DNA of 64,000 nucleotides from Companilactobacillus allii (GCF_001971585.1 NZ_CP019323.1:2408053-2472052); one strand, 5' to 3'. Positions 7,960-18,446 are shown, numbered from the stretch's first letter. Program-made: numbers and translations. Notes: generated by a model from the letters alone, not told the origin.

Positions 7960-8805
7960 ATGACACAAAATATAACAATTCTATTGCAATCATATTATGA
8001 TCATTTAAGTAGTTCAGCAAAAAAAATTGCTGATTATTTATTGAGCAATCCTGATATAGATTCAAGCTTAACTATTAATGATCTAGCGAAACAAACTGGC
8101 TCATCTATTTCCACTATTTCAAGATTTGCTAAAAGTATCGGATTCAATAATTTTCAACAGTTAAAGCTAAGTCTATTAACGAGTACACAAACCTTTGACA
8201 CTCCATTTAAGGAAATCAATGCCAACGATACTAATTTGACTGTAACTAAAAAGATCTTCTCTGCAAACGTTTCTACATTGGATTCAACTCTAAAAATAAT
8301 CACAGAAGATCAATTAGACAAAGCAGTCGACATCATTAATAACAGTCAAGTCATTGCATTATTTGGGCTTGGTGCATCCTCTGTTGTGGCTCAAGATGGG
8401 TATCACAAATTTCTTCGTTCTGATAAGACTCCGTTATTTGCCAGTGACTATCATATGCAGCTAATGATGGCTACAACCTTGAAGCCTAATTCTTGTGCGA
8501 TTTTAATATCCCATAGTGGTGAAAATAAGGATATCTTGGAAATAGCCAAAAACTTGCGTAAAAACGACATAAAAATAATCGGCATCACTAGTTATGGAAA
8601 TTCCTCGCTGAGTAAAATTGTCGACGTATCATTACTATCTGTCTCTGAAGAAACTAATTATCAAAATGAAGCTCTGCACGCAATAATTGCACAAATTTCA
8701 TTAATAGATACATTATTCGTTCTAACCGCTATTAAAGATGGTCAAGAAACAGACGATATTTTTAAAAAAATCAGAAAAACTATTAATCAAACACGTAATA
8801 ATTAA
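7960..8805 (+). CDS. RpiR-family transcriptional regulator of gluconate genes
   Basis: The 281-aa protein has an N-terminal HTH_6 domain (about 1-77; SSAKKIADYLLSNPD, then the recognition region TGSSISTISRFAKSIGF). Its C-terminal SIS sugar-phosphate domain (about 120-255) contains FGLGASSVVAQDGYHKFLR and LISHSGENKDIL. Such proteins sense phosphosugars. Divergence from gnd-gntK-gntP suggests it senses 6-phosphogluconate or a relative (inference). AAGAGG precedes the ATG. The gene overlaps the convergent pentapeptide gene by 4 nt. Confidence 0.9.
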   Translation: MTQNITILLQSYYDHLSSSAKKIADYLLSNPDIDSSLTINDLAKQTGSSISTISRFAKSIGFNNFQQLKLSLLTSTQTFDTPFKEINANDTNLTVTKKIFSANVSTLDSTLKIITEDQLDKAVDIINNSQVIALFGLGASSVVAQDGYHKFLRSDKTPLFASDYHMQLMMATTLKPNSCAILISHSGENKDILEIAKNLRKNDIKIIGITSYGNSSLSKIVDVSLLSVSEETNYQNEALHAIIAQISLIDTLFVLTAIKDGQETDDIFKKIRKTINQTRNN

Positions 8806-9407
8806 TCCACTTTAATTCCAAATATACCAATTAAAATGGCAGCCTGATACTGGTTAACGATCAAACCACGGGCCAATTCAGGACTGATAGTAATATTATC
8901 GAACTCTGAATCTTGTAGTTCAAATCCCTTCAGTTTAGTTTCTCCCAGATCAGCATCAGTCAATTTCGATCCTGGAAACTTGACCGATTTTTTTACTTTC
9001 AAAGCTTGAAAGAATCCACCAGTTAAATCACAATTTGTGAAATCTACCTTCTCAAATCTACTGTCTGAAAAGTTAACATATGGAGCTTTACAGTCAACGA
9101 ATACTGTATTACTGAAATATGAATTATTAAAATCCACTCCTGATAGTTGCATACTCTTAATCTTACTGTTGTACCAGTTACTCATGTTAAAATCACAACC
9201 AGCCAACTGACTGTGATTCCATTCAATATTGGTAAAGCTAATGCGACTGAAGTCAGTTTGCTCAAAATCACAATGATCAAAAACAATATCTGAAAAATTC
9301 ATTGAGTCACTTATGGATTCAAAGTGACAATGTTTATAGTAGAATCCATCCTCGATTTGGTTCATATTCAGCGTCTGATCAGTTATTGTTTCAATTGGTT
9401 CATTCAT
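8802..9407 (-). CDS. Pentapeptide-repeat protein, Qnr-like
   Basis: The start is placed at ATG 9407 (MNEPIETI) with GGAG 9 nt upstream, giving 201 aa. The body consists of A(D/N)LXX-type five-residue repeats, such as VDFNNSYFSNTVF, VNFSDSRFEKVDFTNCDL and KLTDADLGETKLKGFEL, forming a right-handed quadrilateral beta-helix. The last 20 residues (GLIVNQYQAAILIGIFGI) resemble the C-terminal dimerisation helix of Qnr/MfpA-type DNA-gyrase protecting proteins, as does the length of about 200-215 aa. A role in quinolone tolerance or gyrase protection is possible but not shown. It is monocistronic. Confidence 0.8.
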   Translation of the reverse strand: MNEPIETITDQTLNMNQIEDGFYYKHCHFESISDSMNFSDIVFDHCDFEQTDFSRISFTNIEWNHSQLAGCDFNMSNWYNSKIKSMQLSGVDFNNSYFSNTVFVDCKAPYVNFSDSRFEKVDFTNCDLTGGFFQALKVKKSVKFPGSKLTDADLGETKLKGFELQDSEFDNITISPELARGLIVNQYQAAILIGIFGIKVD

Positions 9408-9632
9408 TATTATCCACTCCGTTAATAGATTCATATCAATACTTTATTTATTATATATTAGTTACCCATCAACATTATAATTATAATATATTCAAATGAT
9501 GTTTAAACATCATTTTTTGATAATTATTCTTATGATTTCACTCTTTATCAAATTAAAACATTCAATTCCATCACTATCAGTGTAGATAATGATAAAATTA
9601 CCATGATTAAGCTCGAAGGGGGATTTTTTTTA

Positions 9633-11000
9633 TTGATTGATTTAACAAATGGTAAGCCTTTAAAAGTTATATTTTTATACACTATTCCACTATTAATGGG
9701 GAATTTTTTCCAGCAATTTTACAGTTTCATCGACACCTTGATTGTTGGAAGAACAATCAGTGTTAATGCACTAGCAAGTGTTGGTGCTACTGGTGGATTG
9801 ACAGGATTAGTCATTGGCTTTGCACAGGGGATGACGAGTGGACTCACTATTTTGACTGCCCGAAAACATGGGGCTGGTGATATCCGTGGTGTTACTAAGA
9901 GTTTTGCTTCTGGAATTATAATCTCTTTTTTTATAACTATAGTTTTTACACTCATTGCACTATTAATCGCATACCCACTACTTAAAGCGATGCAAACACC
10001 TGCAGTGTTATTACACGACGCTTTCATTTTCTTGGAAATAATCTTCGCAGGTATTTTCGCCTTTGTGGGTTTTGATTTCTTGGGGAATACGATGCGTGCT
10101 TTGGGTGATTCTCGTGTCCCACTATTTTTCTTAATTGTAAGCACGATTTTGAATATATTACTAGAACTAGTCTTCATCTTATACCTACACATGGGTGTTG
10201 CCGGTGCTGGATTAGCGACAGTTGTCGCACAAGCCATTACAATGATTGTCTTATATTTCTATATAAGAAGAAAAATCCCATATTTGATATTGAGTCGCTC
10301 TGATTTCAAAATTGATATGGACGAAATAAAGGAGCTATTAAAGGTAAGTCTACCAATGGGATTCCAGTCATCAATTATTGCCATTGGCTCAATTATTCTA
10401 CAATTCATGCTCAATACATTAGGCGCAGACGCTGTTGCTGCTTATACGGTTGCTGGTAGAGTTGAACAAATCGCTACCTTGCCTGCTCTTAGTTTTGGTA
10501 TTTCATTAGTCAATTACACCGCTCAAAATCTTGGTGCCAAGAAATACTCTAGAATATTAGACGGAGTTAAAAAGGGCATTATGATGTCTGTCATATCAAG
10601 TATCACTATTGGTGCAATTTTGATACTATTTGGTAAAAACATCTCACATCTATTCATGAATGGAAGTGAGACACACGTTTTGAATTTGATCCAAATATAC
10701 TATTATTTCAACGGATCGATGTACTTCATGTTGTCCATTCTCTTCATTGTTAGATACACCTTACAAGGATTAGGGAACCAAAAAGCTCCCACGATTGCCG
10801 GTATTGCCGAACTTATCATGAGAGTATTTGCAAGTATTGTTATGATTAGATTCTTTGGATTTTACGGAGCTGCTATGGCCAGTCCACTGGCTTGGATTGG
10901 TTCAGTTCTAGTCCTTGTCAGCACGTGGCGAATCGAGTGGAACAAGTTAAGTAAAATGAAAGATGGTAACGTTGAGATTCCTGAAGAAGTTATCGAGTAA
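9633..11000 (+). CDS. MATE-family efflux transporter
   Basis: I prefer the TTG start at 9633 (MIDLTNGKPLKVI), because GAAGGGGG lies about 10 nt upstream. An ATG at 9603 would put that site inside the gene. The product is about 455 aa with 12 membrane segments. Typical MATE features are LLMGNFFQQFYSFIDTLIVGR, the GNTMRALGDSRVP motif and IPMGFQSS-like LPMGFQSSIIAIGS at the start of the second half. It exports cationic drugs or metabolites by Na+ or H+ antiport. The substrate cannot be told from sequence. A long palindromic repeat follows. Confidence 0.9.
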   Translation: MIDLTNGKPLKVIFLYTIPLLMGNFFQQFYSFIDTLIVGRTISVNALASVGATGGLTGLVIGFAQGMTSGLTILTARKHGAGDIRGVTKSFASGIIISFFITIVFTLIALLIAYPLLKAMQTPAVLLHDAFIFLEIIFAGIFAFVGFDFLGNTMRALGDSRVPLFFLIVSTILNILLELVFILYLHMGVAGAGLATVVAQAITMIVLYFYIRRKIPYLILSRSDFKIDMDEIKELLKVSLPMGFQSSIIAIGSIILQFMLNTLGADAVAAYTVAGRVEQIATLPALSFGISLVNYTAQNLGAKKYSRILDGVKKGIMMSVISSITIGAILILFGKNISHLFMNGSETHVLNLIQIYYYFNGSMYFMLSILFIVRYTLQGLGNQKAPTIAGIAELIMRVFASIVMIRFFGFYGAAMASPLAWIGSVLVLVSTWRIEWNKLSKMKDGNVEIPEEVIE

Positions 11001-11004
11001 TTTT

Positions 11005-11129
11005 TGCAGTGAAAACGCGTGCCAAAACACAATTTTCTCAATATAAGTCTAAAAGGCCGATATTTACTTGCGTAAATACCGGTCTTTTAGGCTTATAAAC
11101 GAAAACTGAACGTGTTCTGTCACGCTCTA
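11005..11129. repeat. Long palindromic repeat, copy A
   Basis: The left arm GTGAAAACGCGTGCCAAAAC... and right arm ...GAACGTGTTCTGTCACGCTCT are imperfect inverted copies. They enclose an inner hairpin CCGATATTTACTTGCGTAAATACCGG-like segment (11057-11082). It lies between two convergent genes, and its right end overlaps the TAG stop of the esterase gene. Both arms fold together, so it may act as a bidirectional terminator. It recurs at least six more times in the window. Confidence 0.85.
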
Positions 11130-12164
11130 TAATCTCTTAGCACACTCATAAATAGCATCTTCACTAGCCGCAGCCTTACCCATTAAATTAAGAAATGCAT
11201 GTGACATCCCACCATAACGGACATATGTTGCATCAGCTCCTGCCATACCAACTTTTTCAATGAATGCTTCATTTTGAAGCCGAAGTGGATCAAATTCACC
11301 TGTTAATACCGTCACTTTTTTAAATAGCAGTGGATTGGCATACATAGGCGAAAGTATTGGCGACGTTAATTCTATATCTTGTTCCGGAAGATATAGCTCT
11401 GTCATTTTTTTATCCAGCTGTTTGAAAATTTCATATGAAGCATGCAATACATTACGTTGCTGATCAATAATCGGTATTCGTGAATCGTCCCATAATCCTC
11501 CTTCTAAATTGGATCCATGGACAAGCGTCGGATAAAACAATAATTGACTCTCTATTTCACATATCCCCATGTAATGGGCAATCTGCGTCAACCCTAATGC
11601 CATAGCACCTCCAGCTGAATCCCCTGCCAATGCTATATTGTGCTTATTTTTGGCAACTTCCATTAATACAGCCAAACAATCAAATAATCCACTTGGATAT
11701 GGATACTCTGGTGCTAGGCCATAATCTATAGAATAAATGGTACCTTCAAATTGCGTGGCTAATAACTTGAGAGGATTTAAGGAACACTCCACACTGCCAC
11801 CATAATACGCACCACCATGCATGTACAAAAGAGCTCGGTTATTATTCTTGAATTTCTTATTATAAATCCTAAAATAACGAACTTTGCGTCCCATTTCATA
11901 TGAGTAATGAATATCTACACATATATTTTGAGATTGCATTTCTGGAATTGGCTGTGCTTTGGTTCCTGCACGAAGTATCGTCAAATCATCAGATAATTTT
12001 GTATTATTGAGAATTCCCTTTTGCTCATCCCAAGTGTTAGGCTCATAAGAATGTGCTTCAACTCGGTCTTTAATGACCATTTTTACATCTTCTAATCTAG
12101 GAACATCAACTTGTTCCACTAACTTCAAACGGTTTAATTCAGTCAAATAATTACTCGTAATCAT
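11127..12164 (-). CDS. Alpha/beta hydrolase, HSL (hormone-sensitive lipase) family esterase
   Basis: This 345-aa protein has the oxyanion-hole motif MHGGAYYGG (about 115-123) and the nucleophile elbow GDSAGG (about 180-185). The acid region GEFDPLR and His in MSHAFLNL complete the triad. The HGGXXXG and GDSAGG pair defines the bacterial HSL or esterase family IV. There is no signal peptide, so it is probably cytoplasmic and acts on short-chain esters. AAGGAG lies before ATG 12164. It follows the symporter gene by 16 nt, so the two may form an operon for uptake and de-esterification of an acylated glycoside (inference). Confidence 0.88.
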   Translation of the reverse strand: MITSNYLTELNRLKLVEQVDVPRLEDVKMVIKDRVEAHSYEPNTWDEQKGILNNTKLSDDLTILRAGTKAQPIPEMQSQNICVDIHYSYEMGRKVRYFRIYNKKFKNNNRALLYMHGGAYYGGSVECSLNPLKLLATQFEGTIYSIDYGLAPEYPYPSGLFDCLAVLMEVAKNKHNIALAGDSAGGAMALGLTQIAHYMGICEIESQLLFYPTLVHGSNLEGGLWDDSRIPIIDQQRNVLHASYEIFKQLDKKMTELYLPEQDIELTSPILSPMYANPLLFKKVTVLTGEFDPLRLQNEAFIEKVGMAGADATYVRYGGMSHAFLNLMGKAAASEDAIYECAKRL

Positions 12165-12180
12165 AGTTAATTCTCCTTAC

Positions 12181-13551
12181 CTAGTCTTGAAAGGCTTCTT
12201 CTATATTATTATTTCCTTTATCCACAGAAGTATTATTCTTTTCATTTAAGTTGTAAAACACTAAAATCCCGATAATAATAACCGCAAATAACATAGGTAA
12301 CCAGACAAAATTAATATTAATTGCTAATTGAGCTTTAACACTTTGTGTTTTGGCACTTGCTTGAAATCCTCCCCATGTGAGTATCCAACCAGATAAAGCA
12401 CCACCAATACCCATACCGATCTTGGATCCTACAACAGGAACTGACGACAAAAATCCGGGTTCATCTATATGTAGATGAATCCTTGCGTATTCAACGGTAT
12501 CAGAAATCATAACAAAAACAATTGTAAATACTGCGCCCATGGCTACCATGGCTATACCATTACCAACAAATAGCAAAGATAAACTATGACTCTTTTCACC
12601 CAATGACATCATAAATTCACCCAAAATAAAAATAATCAATGATATATCCATAACGTCACGATTTTTGAATTTCTTAGAAATAATTGGCACTAATAAGTTA
12701 CCCGGTACTGCAAAAATAGTCATACCCAGAAACAATCCAACAATCGACGCATCCTTATAAACATAGTTGATATAAAATACACCTGAGGCCGTTCTAACTA
12801 CCCAAAATATTTGGATACAGATAAAGCTCAAAGTAAGGATTACCCACGGTCGATTCCTTAAAGCTCCTTTGAATGAATTCTTAATAGACAACTGACCTTT
12901 AATACTTTTGTCCTCTTGATCGACCACTCGTTCTTTTAAGTTAATAAACGCTAAGAGAAAGCTGATTGAAACAATGATACCTATGATTCCACCCCAAATC
13001 AGGAATCCTTTTTGTTGATTCTTCCCACCAAAAAAGCTAACCATTGATAACGTAATAGCACCAACAATTGATGCTCCAGTATTTGTAAATACCATTCTGG
13101 CAGATGCAAGATTGGCACGTTCTGAAGGATCCTTAGTTAGACTGGGGAGTATGGCCGTAATCGGCGTATTGGATCCAGAATAAACCAAACTAAAAATCGT
13201 ATATATTACACTGATCCAAGTCATTTGAATTATTTTATTCCCCCCAAACGAGGGATTAAAGAATAGTAAAAATGATAGAATTCCTAGCGGTATTCCAAAC
13301 CATAGAAAATATGGTCGTGACTTGCCATATTTTGAATGAGTATGGTCAATCATAAACCCAAAAAACATACCGTCAAATGCATCTATAAAACGAACCATCA
13401 AGAACAATGTTCCTGCAAAAGCAGCAGACAATCCTAAGACCGTAGTATAGTAAAACAACAAGTATAATCCGACTATTTGCCAAATCAGATTACTGGCCAT
13501 ATCGGTCATCCCATAAAATATTCGTTGCTTCCACAGCTGTGACCTAGACAT
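12181..13551 (-). CDS. Glycoside-pentoside-hexuronide (GPH) family cation:sugar symporter
   Basis: The start is at ATG 13551 (MSRSQLWKQRI), behind AAGGAGG; the longer frame from 13575 would cover this site. About 456 aa with 12 membrane segments. GPH/MelB hallmarks are FYGMTDMASNLIWQ near the N-terminus, FIDAFDGMFFGFMIDHTHSK with the conserved Asp residues, and YGKSRPYFLWFG. There is no C-terminal EIIA-like domain as in LacS. The substrate is a glycoside or oligosaccharide, not defined. A cre-like site lies upstream. Confidence 0.88.
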   Translation of the reverse strand: MSRSQLWKQRIFYGMTDMASNLIWQIVGLYLLFYYTTVLGLSAAFAGTLFLMVRFIDAFDGMFFGFMIDHTHSKYGKSRPYFLWFGIPLGILSFLLFFNPSFGGNKIIQMTWISVIYTIFSLVYSGSNTPITAILPSLTKDPSERANLASARMVFTNTGASIVGAITLSMVSFFGGKNQQKGFLIWGGIIGIIVSISFLLAFINLKERVVDQEDKSIKGQLSIKNSFKGALRNRPWVILTLSFICIQIFWVVRTASGVFYINYVYKDASIVGLFLGMTIFAVPGNLLVPIISKKFKNRDVMDISLIIFILGEFMMSLGEKSHSLSLLFVGNGIAMVAMGAVFTIVFVMISDTVEYARIHLHIDEPGFLSSVPVVGSKIGMGIGGALSGWILTWGGFQASAKTQSVKAQLAININFVWLPMLFAVIIIGILVFYNLNEKNNTSVDKGNNNIEEAFQD

Positions 13552-13609
13552 AATATTCCCTCCTTGAATTCGCAAAATATTGATAACACCCTTTTGAATT
13601 ATTAATATT

Positions 13610-13625
13610 TTGATAGCGTTTTCAA
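13610..13625 (-). promoter_or_regulatory. cre-like site (CcpA) upstream of the GPH symporter
   Basis: On the minus strand TTGAAAACGCTATCAA fits the catabolite-responsive element consensus WTGNAANCGNWNNCA. It lies about 60 nt before the start codon, where CcpA would repress or modulate the symporter-esterase operon. Confidence 0.6.
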
Positions 13626-13753
13626 GTATATTGTATTATTTGTTTAAACACTCAGCAAACTAAATGTGTAAATTTTTTTTTCAAAAGTTGAGTAGTTATT
13701 ATTATGCCAACGTTTCTAAAGTATAATTTAATTTATAATTATTAAGATAAAAA

Positions 13754-13782
13754 CAAAAAAAGCTCGCTATTGGCGAACTTTT
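13754..13782 (-). terminator. Terminator after scrR
   Basis: On the minus strand AAAAGTTCGC CAATA GCGAGCTTTT followed by further T residues forms a stem with one G-U pair, about 30 nt past the scrR stop. Confidence 0.7.
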
Positions 13783-13811
13783 AACTCTATTATTAGACTA
13801 TTTATCTCATT

Positions 13812-14804
13812 TTACTCAGAAATCCTTCTACTGGTTTCACCAGCTATTGCCTTTACTGGTAGAACATAATTTTGTTGCAAGTTACAATCGGGGTCTTTAA
13901 TCCGTTGTAACAACAGATCGATCATCAAAGTGACAATGTCATTTATCGGTTGTTCAATTGTTGCAAGTTCTGGATGAAATTCTTGAATAAAACTTGTACC
14001 GTCATATCCGATTAATCGTATATCTTCAGGAATCCTTAATCCCAACTGATGGGCTTGTTGAAATACCAATAATGAGGTTAGATCATCAGTACAAAATATT
14101 CCATCCACACTATTATTACTAAGGACCTCTTTGATTTTCATTCCTTTGATGTTGGGAGATGCATTATATTTAATCTCAGTTAAGCCAAATTTTAGATTAT
14201 TATCTTCAATAACTTCTTTAAACCCAACCAATCGTCTATTAGTTGGACTATTAGGTTGATTAGCACCCGAAATCATTTGAATATTTTTACTACCTGATGC
14301 AAGTAATACTTCTGCAGCTATCTTCCCACCTTGGAAATTATCCGAACTGACAATGGGAATATTCTCAGATAAATATCTATCAAAGGAAATAATAGGCAAA
14401 CCTACTTGTTGATACTCTTCTATCTCCAAATTATGTGATCCGGCAATTATCCCATCAACTTGGTTAGCAATGAGCATTCGTAAATAAGCTCGTTCCTTCT
14501 CCTTATTTTTTCCTGCATTACATAGAATAATTTTGTAACCTCTATCAAATAGCTGATTTTCAATAGTTTCAACCATTTGACCAAAGAAGGGATTGCTTAC
14601 ACCCGGAAAAATAACACCGATTATTTTGGAACTTTTTCCTTTAAGTGAGCGAGCTAAACTATTAGGTTGGTAATTCAATTCTTTCATCGCCGTAAAAACT
14701 TTATTCTTAGTCTTTTCTGACAATGATCCATAATTATTAATTACACGCGAAACCGTCGTCGGTGATACCTCAGCCAGCTTTGCAATATCTTCTAGTTTAG
14801 CCAT
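13812..14804 (-). CDS. scrR: LacI-family repressor, probable sucrose operon regulator
   Basis: 330 aa. The N-terminal LacI HTH is canonical: KLEDIAKLAEVSPTTVSRVI, then the hinge NYQPNSLARSLKGK. The periplasmic-binding-like effector domain starts at IIGVIFPGVSNPFFG and ends GETSRRIS. It lies 15 nt after scrB in the same direction and close to divergent scrA, the classic scrB-scrR/scrA layout, so sucrose or fructose response is likely. Two inverted TGTAATCG(T/C)TTT sites upstream of scrB and scrA are its likely operators. Confidence 0.88.
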   Translation of the reverse strand: MAKLEDIAKLAEVSPTTVSRVINNYGSLSEKTKNKVFTAMKELNYQPNSLARSLKGKSSKIIGVIFPGVSNPFFGQMVETIENQLFDRGYKIILCNAGKNKEKERAYLRMLIANQVDGIIAGSHNLEIEEYQQVGLPIISFDRYLSENIPIVSSDNFQGGKIAAEVLLASGSKNIQMISGANQPNSPTNRRLVGFKEVIEDNNLKFGLTEIKYNASPNIKGMKIKEVLSNNSVDGIFCTDDLTSLLVFQQAHQLGLRIPEDIRLIGYDGTSFIQEFHPELATIEQPINDIVTLMIDLLLQRIKDPDCNLQQNYVLPVKAIAGETSRRISE

Positions 14805-14819
14805 TTACAATCCTCGTTA

Positions 14820-16256
14820 TTAATTAATTTTATCCAACTGAATACTTTCTACGTCAGCATTATCTGATTTGACAAAGAATTCAGTTCCTGTTGGAAACAA
14901 TCGACCTGTAATCACTTTTTCGCCATCATTAATGAATAGTTCGAATACTGTATTATCAAAATACAAAACTGCCGTAATATCTTTATTCGTATCTACTTCT
15001 GTCAAACGACTCTCTCCATATGCTTGAGCGAAGTTTTGACCAAATTTGCTACGATCAACTACAATTTTACCATTTTTGGAGTCAAAGGTTATTTTAAACT
15101 GGTCATTCCGGTCACTAATAATCGAGACTGTAGCATCATTGTTTGCTGGGACGTTTATTTTTAATTTGGATTGTGCAGATATTTTGTCTGTCGTGAATTT
15201 GTTCAATTCCAATTTTTTATTTTCCACTACTGGTAATTGATATAACTTGCCATTATTGATTTTCAACTCTTTTACCAAACTATAGCAGTGAGCCCATCCC
15301 TCAACATCTGTTGGATATTCTATTTCAGGTAAACCGATCCAACTGACGCATAGAGCTCTACCGTCGGGTGAATTGAACGCTTGTGTCGCATATACATCGA
15401 ATCCATCATCAAGATTATGCAATTTTGAAGGATTAATAAAGGTAAATGTATCCCAATCAAATGATTCTCCAATAACATATGCATTTGGATAAATATTATG
15501 ATAATCCAAAATACTCTTAGATATCCCTTGTGGGCAGAATATTAAAACCGGCTGATTATTGATAAAAACTAAATTAGGGCATTCAACCATATAGCCCATT
15601 TCTTCATTAGTAAAATGCAATTCAGTTTTAAAACTCCAAGGTCCTGTTACTTTATCTGCCTCATATACCAACACATGACCAGTCTTATCTGTCTTTTGTG
15701 CCCCTAAAATTATATAGAATTTATTATCATGCTCAATAATCTGTGGATCACGGAAATGGTCAGTATAACCGGCACGTGGTTCATTTATTAAAGGCTCTGA
15801 TATTTTCTTTATCTCATTATTCTCATTCATTACAGCGCCGATTTGTTTAGGATGTCTTACCCAAGATTCATCTCGAACATTCCCAGTGTAAACAATGAAT
15901 AGTTGATCATCAGACACAATAGCCGACCCAGAATAGGCACCTTGACTATCATTTTTAGTATCAGCATAAATCGCAATGCCATTATCCTTCCAATGAACTA
16001 AATCATCCGAAGTTAAATGATCCCAGCTTTTTAATCCATGCACTGGACCATAGGGAAACGATTGATAAAATAAATGCCACTGATTATTGTAGTATGAGAA
16101 TCCGTTAGGATCATTCAATAGACCAGTGGTTGGTTGAATATGGTATCCCAACCTCCAATGTGACTTAGAAATTTTATATTTAATATCATCTAACTGACTT
16201 TGTGGCCACTGATTATATGGTAAATATCTTAACTTTGTCGTCCATTCTGTAATCAT
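14820..16256 (-). CDS. scrB: Sucrose-6-phosphate hydrolase, GH32
   Basis: The start is placed at ATG 16256 (MITEWTTKLRY), 6 nt after GGAG; the longer frame begins at a GTG at 16268. About 478 aa. GH32 motifs in order are LLNDPNG with the nucleophile Asp (about residue 49), FRDPQ with the transition-state Asp, and ECPNL with the acid/base Glu. A C-terminal beta-sandwich domain follows from about 330. It splits sucrose-6-phosphate delivered by ScrA into glucose-6-phosphate and fructose. There is no signal peptide, consistent with a cytoplasmic enzyme. Confidence 0.93.
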   Translation of the reverse strand: MITEWTTKLRYLPYNQWPQSQLDDIKYKISKSHWRLGYHIQPTTGLLNDPNGFSYYNNQWHLFYQSFPYGPVHGLKSWDHLTSDDLVHWKDNGIAIYADTKNDSQGAYSGSAIVSDDQLFIVYTGNVRDESWVRHPKQIGAVMNENNEIKKISEPLINEPRAGYTDHFRDPQIIEHDNKFYIILGAQKTDKTGHVLVYEADKVTGPWSFKTELHFTNEEMGYMVECPNLVFINNQPVLIFCPQGISKSILDYHNIYPNAYVIGESFDWDTFTFINPSKLHNLDDGFDVYATQAFNSPDGRALCVSWIGLPEIEYPTDVEGWAHCYSLVKELKINNGKLYQLPVVENKKLELNKFTTDKISAQSKLKINVPANNDATVSIISDRNDQFKITFDSKNGKIVVDRSKFGQNFAQAYGESRLTEVDTNKDITAVLYFDNTVFELFINDGEKVITGRLFPTGTEFFVKSDNADVESIQLDKIN

Positions 16257-16294
16257 CGCAAACTCCACACTTTCAACTTAATTATTTACTTAGA

Positions 16295-16455
16295 TTGTAA
16301 TCGTTTTACTTAAAATGTCAAACGTATAACATTCTATATAAAGCTTATGGTATATTAACTAATCCAATCTAGATTTTAAATCGTTAAAATAATTGTCAGA
16401 CGATTGACAATTTGAAAAAAGCATGTATTATGAAGTCATAAAAGCGATTACATTT
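16295..16455. promoter_or_regulatory. scrB/scrA divergent promoter region with two inverted ScrR-type operators
   Basis: TTGTAATCGTTTTAC (16295-16309) and, inverted, AAAGCGATTACA (16441-16452) are matching LacI-type operators near the two divergent genes. The scrA promoter is clear: TTGACA at 16404-16409, a 16-nt spacer, TATTAT at 16426-16431. The second operator sits just downstream of it, where a bound repressor would block initiation. Confidence 0.75.
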
Positions 16456-16484
16456 CTACAAAGTTTATTTAGGAGGATATACAT

Positions 16485-18446
16485 ATGAATCATGAGCAAG
16501 TTGCTGATAGAGTCATCAAATATGTTGGTAAAGACAATCTAATTGCCGCGGCACATTGTGCCACTAGACTACGTTTGGTAATAAAAGATACTTCCAAAAT
16601 CGATCAAACTGGTCTGGATAACGATGATGATATTAAAGGAACATTTAGTATAGACGGTCAGTATCAAATAATTATCGGCCCCGGTGACGTCGATAAAGTT
16701 TACAACTTTTTAATTAAAAAAACCGGTTTAAAGGGTGTTACTCCAGATGATCTGAAGAATATCGCCTCATCTGGTAAAAAAACTAATCCTGTTTTGGCAG
16801 TTGTAAAACTGCTATCTGATATCTTTGTACCATTGATACCCGCCTTAGTTGCCGGTGGTTTACTAATGGCTATCAACAATTTACTAACATCCCCAGATTT
16901 ATTTGGACCATTATCTGTAGTTCAAATGTATCCTGGTGTTAAAGGTCTTTCTGAACTTATTAATTTACTAGCTTCTGCACCATTCACATTCATGCCAGTC
17001 CTTATTGGTTATTCAGCCACTAAGAGATTTGGTGGTAATCCATATCTTGGTGCTGCAATTGGTATGGCAATGGTTATGCCATCACTTGTCAGTGGATATG
17101 ATGTTGCCAACTTCACTGCCGCAGGTAAAATGACTTACTGGAATATCTTCGGTTTAAAAGTTGCCCAAGCTGGTTATCAAGGACAAGTTCTACCTGTTCT
17201 TGCTGTTTCATGGATATTAGCCACAATTGAAAAATGGCTGCACGATCATATGCCAGCCACTCTAGATTTTATTTTCACGCCATTAATTGCCGTTATTATC
17301 ACTGGTTTACTTACATTTATCGGTGTCGGACCCGTCATGAGAATAGTTTCAGATGGTGTAACCAATGGTATCGTTTGGCTATATAATACAGCCGGCTTCA
17401 TTGGTACAGGTATATTCGGTACATTCTATTCAGCTATTGTTGTCACGGGATTACACCAAAGTTTTCCTGTTGTTGAAACACAATTACTTACAAATATTAG
17501 TAAAACTGGTGGAGACTTCATCTTCCCAATCGCATCTATGGCTAACGTTGCCCAAGGTGCAGCTTGTTTAGCGGTCTTGTTCATTACTAATAACAAAAAG
17601 CAAAAAGGACTTGCTTCATCAGCTGGTATATCAGCATTACTAGGAATCACAGAACCTGCAATTTTCGGTGTTAACTTAAAACTCCGCTATCCTTTCTATT
17701 GTGCAATGATTGCATCAGGTATCGCATCAGTATTCGTTGGTATTTTCCACGTATTATCTAGTGCTTTAGGTGCTGCTGGTGTCATTGGATTCATTTCATT
17801 ACCTCCAAAGAATTATTTGCCATTCTTTATCAGTATCATAATCAGTATGGGAGTCAGTTTCTCATTAACATATGTATATGGTAAGAAGTTTGCTAAAGCA
17901 GCTGACACAGATGATTCCGAAGATGCAAAAGGAAATGCTAATTTGATTGCTGTTGCCGATGAAGTTATTTCTGCACCAGTTACTGGTGAATTGAAGTCTT
18001 TATCAACAGTAAATGATCAAGTATTCTCCGCTGAAATCATGGGAAAAGGTGCCGCAATTATTCCTTCTGATAATAATATTTATGCACCTGCCACAGGTGT
18101 TGTAACAGTTGCATATGAAACTAAACACGCTTATGGAATCAAGACCTCTGATGGTGCTGAGGTATTAATTCATTTAGGAATTGATACAGTTAACTTAAAG
18201 GGTAAGTTCTTTACCTCAAATGTTAAACAAGGCGATACCATCAAAAAAGGTGATCTATTAGGAACATTTGATATTGAAAAGCTCAAAGATGCTGGATTCG
18301 ATACAACAGTCATGGTGGTCATAACTAATACCATGTCATATGGTGCTGTTGAAGAAATTAAAGTAAGTGATATTGAACATGGTGATGACATAATCGCCTT
18401 AACTCAATTAACTGCAAATTATTCAAGTGCTGCTGTAAATATTTAA
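16485..18446 (+). CDS. scrA: Sucrose-specific PTS enzyme IIBCA
   Basis: 653 aa with three domains in order B-C-A. EIIB (1-85) has the phosphocysteine at C25 in [15 protein letters not shown] (about 110-460) has about 10 membrane segments, with [18 protein letters not shown], a signature of the glucose-sucrose family. EIIA(Glc type) (about 500-640) has the phospho-His at H563 in IHLGIDTV. It imports sucrose as sucrose-6-phosphate, the substrate of ScrB. A strong AGGAGG precedes the ATG. Having its own EIIA means it needs only HPr and EI. Confidence 0.95.
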   Translation: MNHEQVADRVIKYVGKDNLIAAAHCATRLRLVIKDTSKIDQTGLDNDDDIKGTFSIDGQYQIIIGPGDVDKVYNFLIKKTGLKGVTPDDLKNIASSGKKTNPVLAVVKLLSDIFVPLIPALVAGGLLMAINNLLTSPDLFGPLSVVQMYPGVKGLSELINLLASAPFTFMPVLIGYSATKRFGGNPYLGAAIGMAMVMPSLVSGYDVANFTAAGKMTYWNIFGLKVAQAGYQGQVLPVLAVSWILATIEKWLHDHMPATLDFIFTPLIAVIITGLLTFIGVGPVMRIVSDGVTNGIVWLYNTAGFIGTGIFGTFYSAIVVTGLHQSFPVVETQLLTNISKTGGDFIFPIASMANVAQGAACLAVLFITNNKKQKGLASSAGISALLGITEPAIFGVNLKLRYPFYCAMIASGIASVFVGIFHVLSSALGAAGVIGFISLPPKNYLPFFISIIISMGVSFSLTYVYGKKFAKAADTDDSEDAKGNANLIAVADEVISAPVTGELKSLSTVNDQVFSAEIMGKGAAIIPSDNNIYAPATGVVTVAYETKHAYGIKTSDGAEVLIHLGIDTVNLKGKFFTSNVKQGDTIKKGDLLGTFDIEKLKDAGFDTTVMVVITNTMSYGAVEEIKVSDIEHGDDIIALTQLTANYSSAAVNI

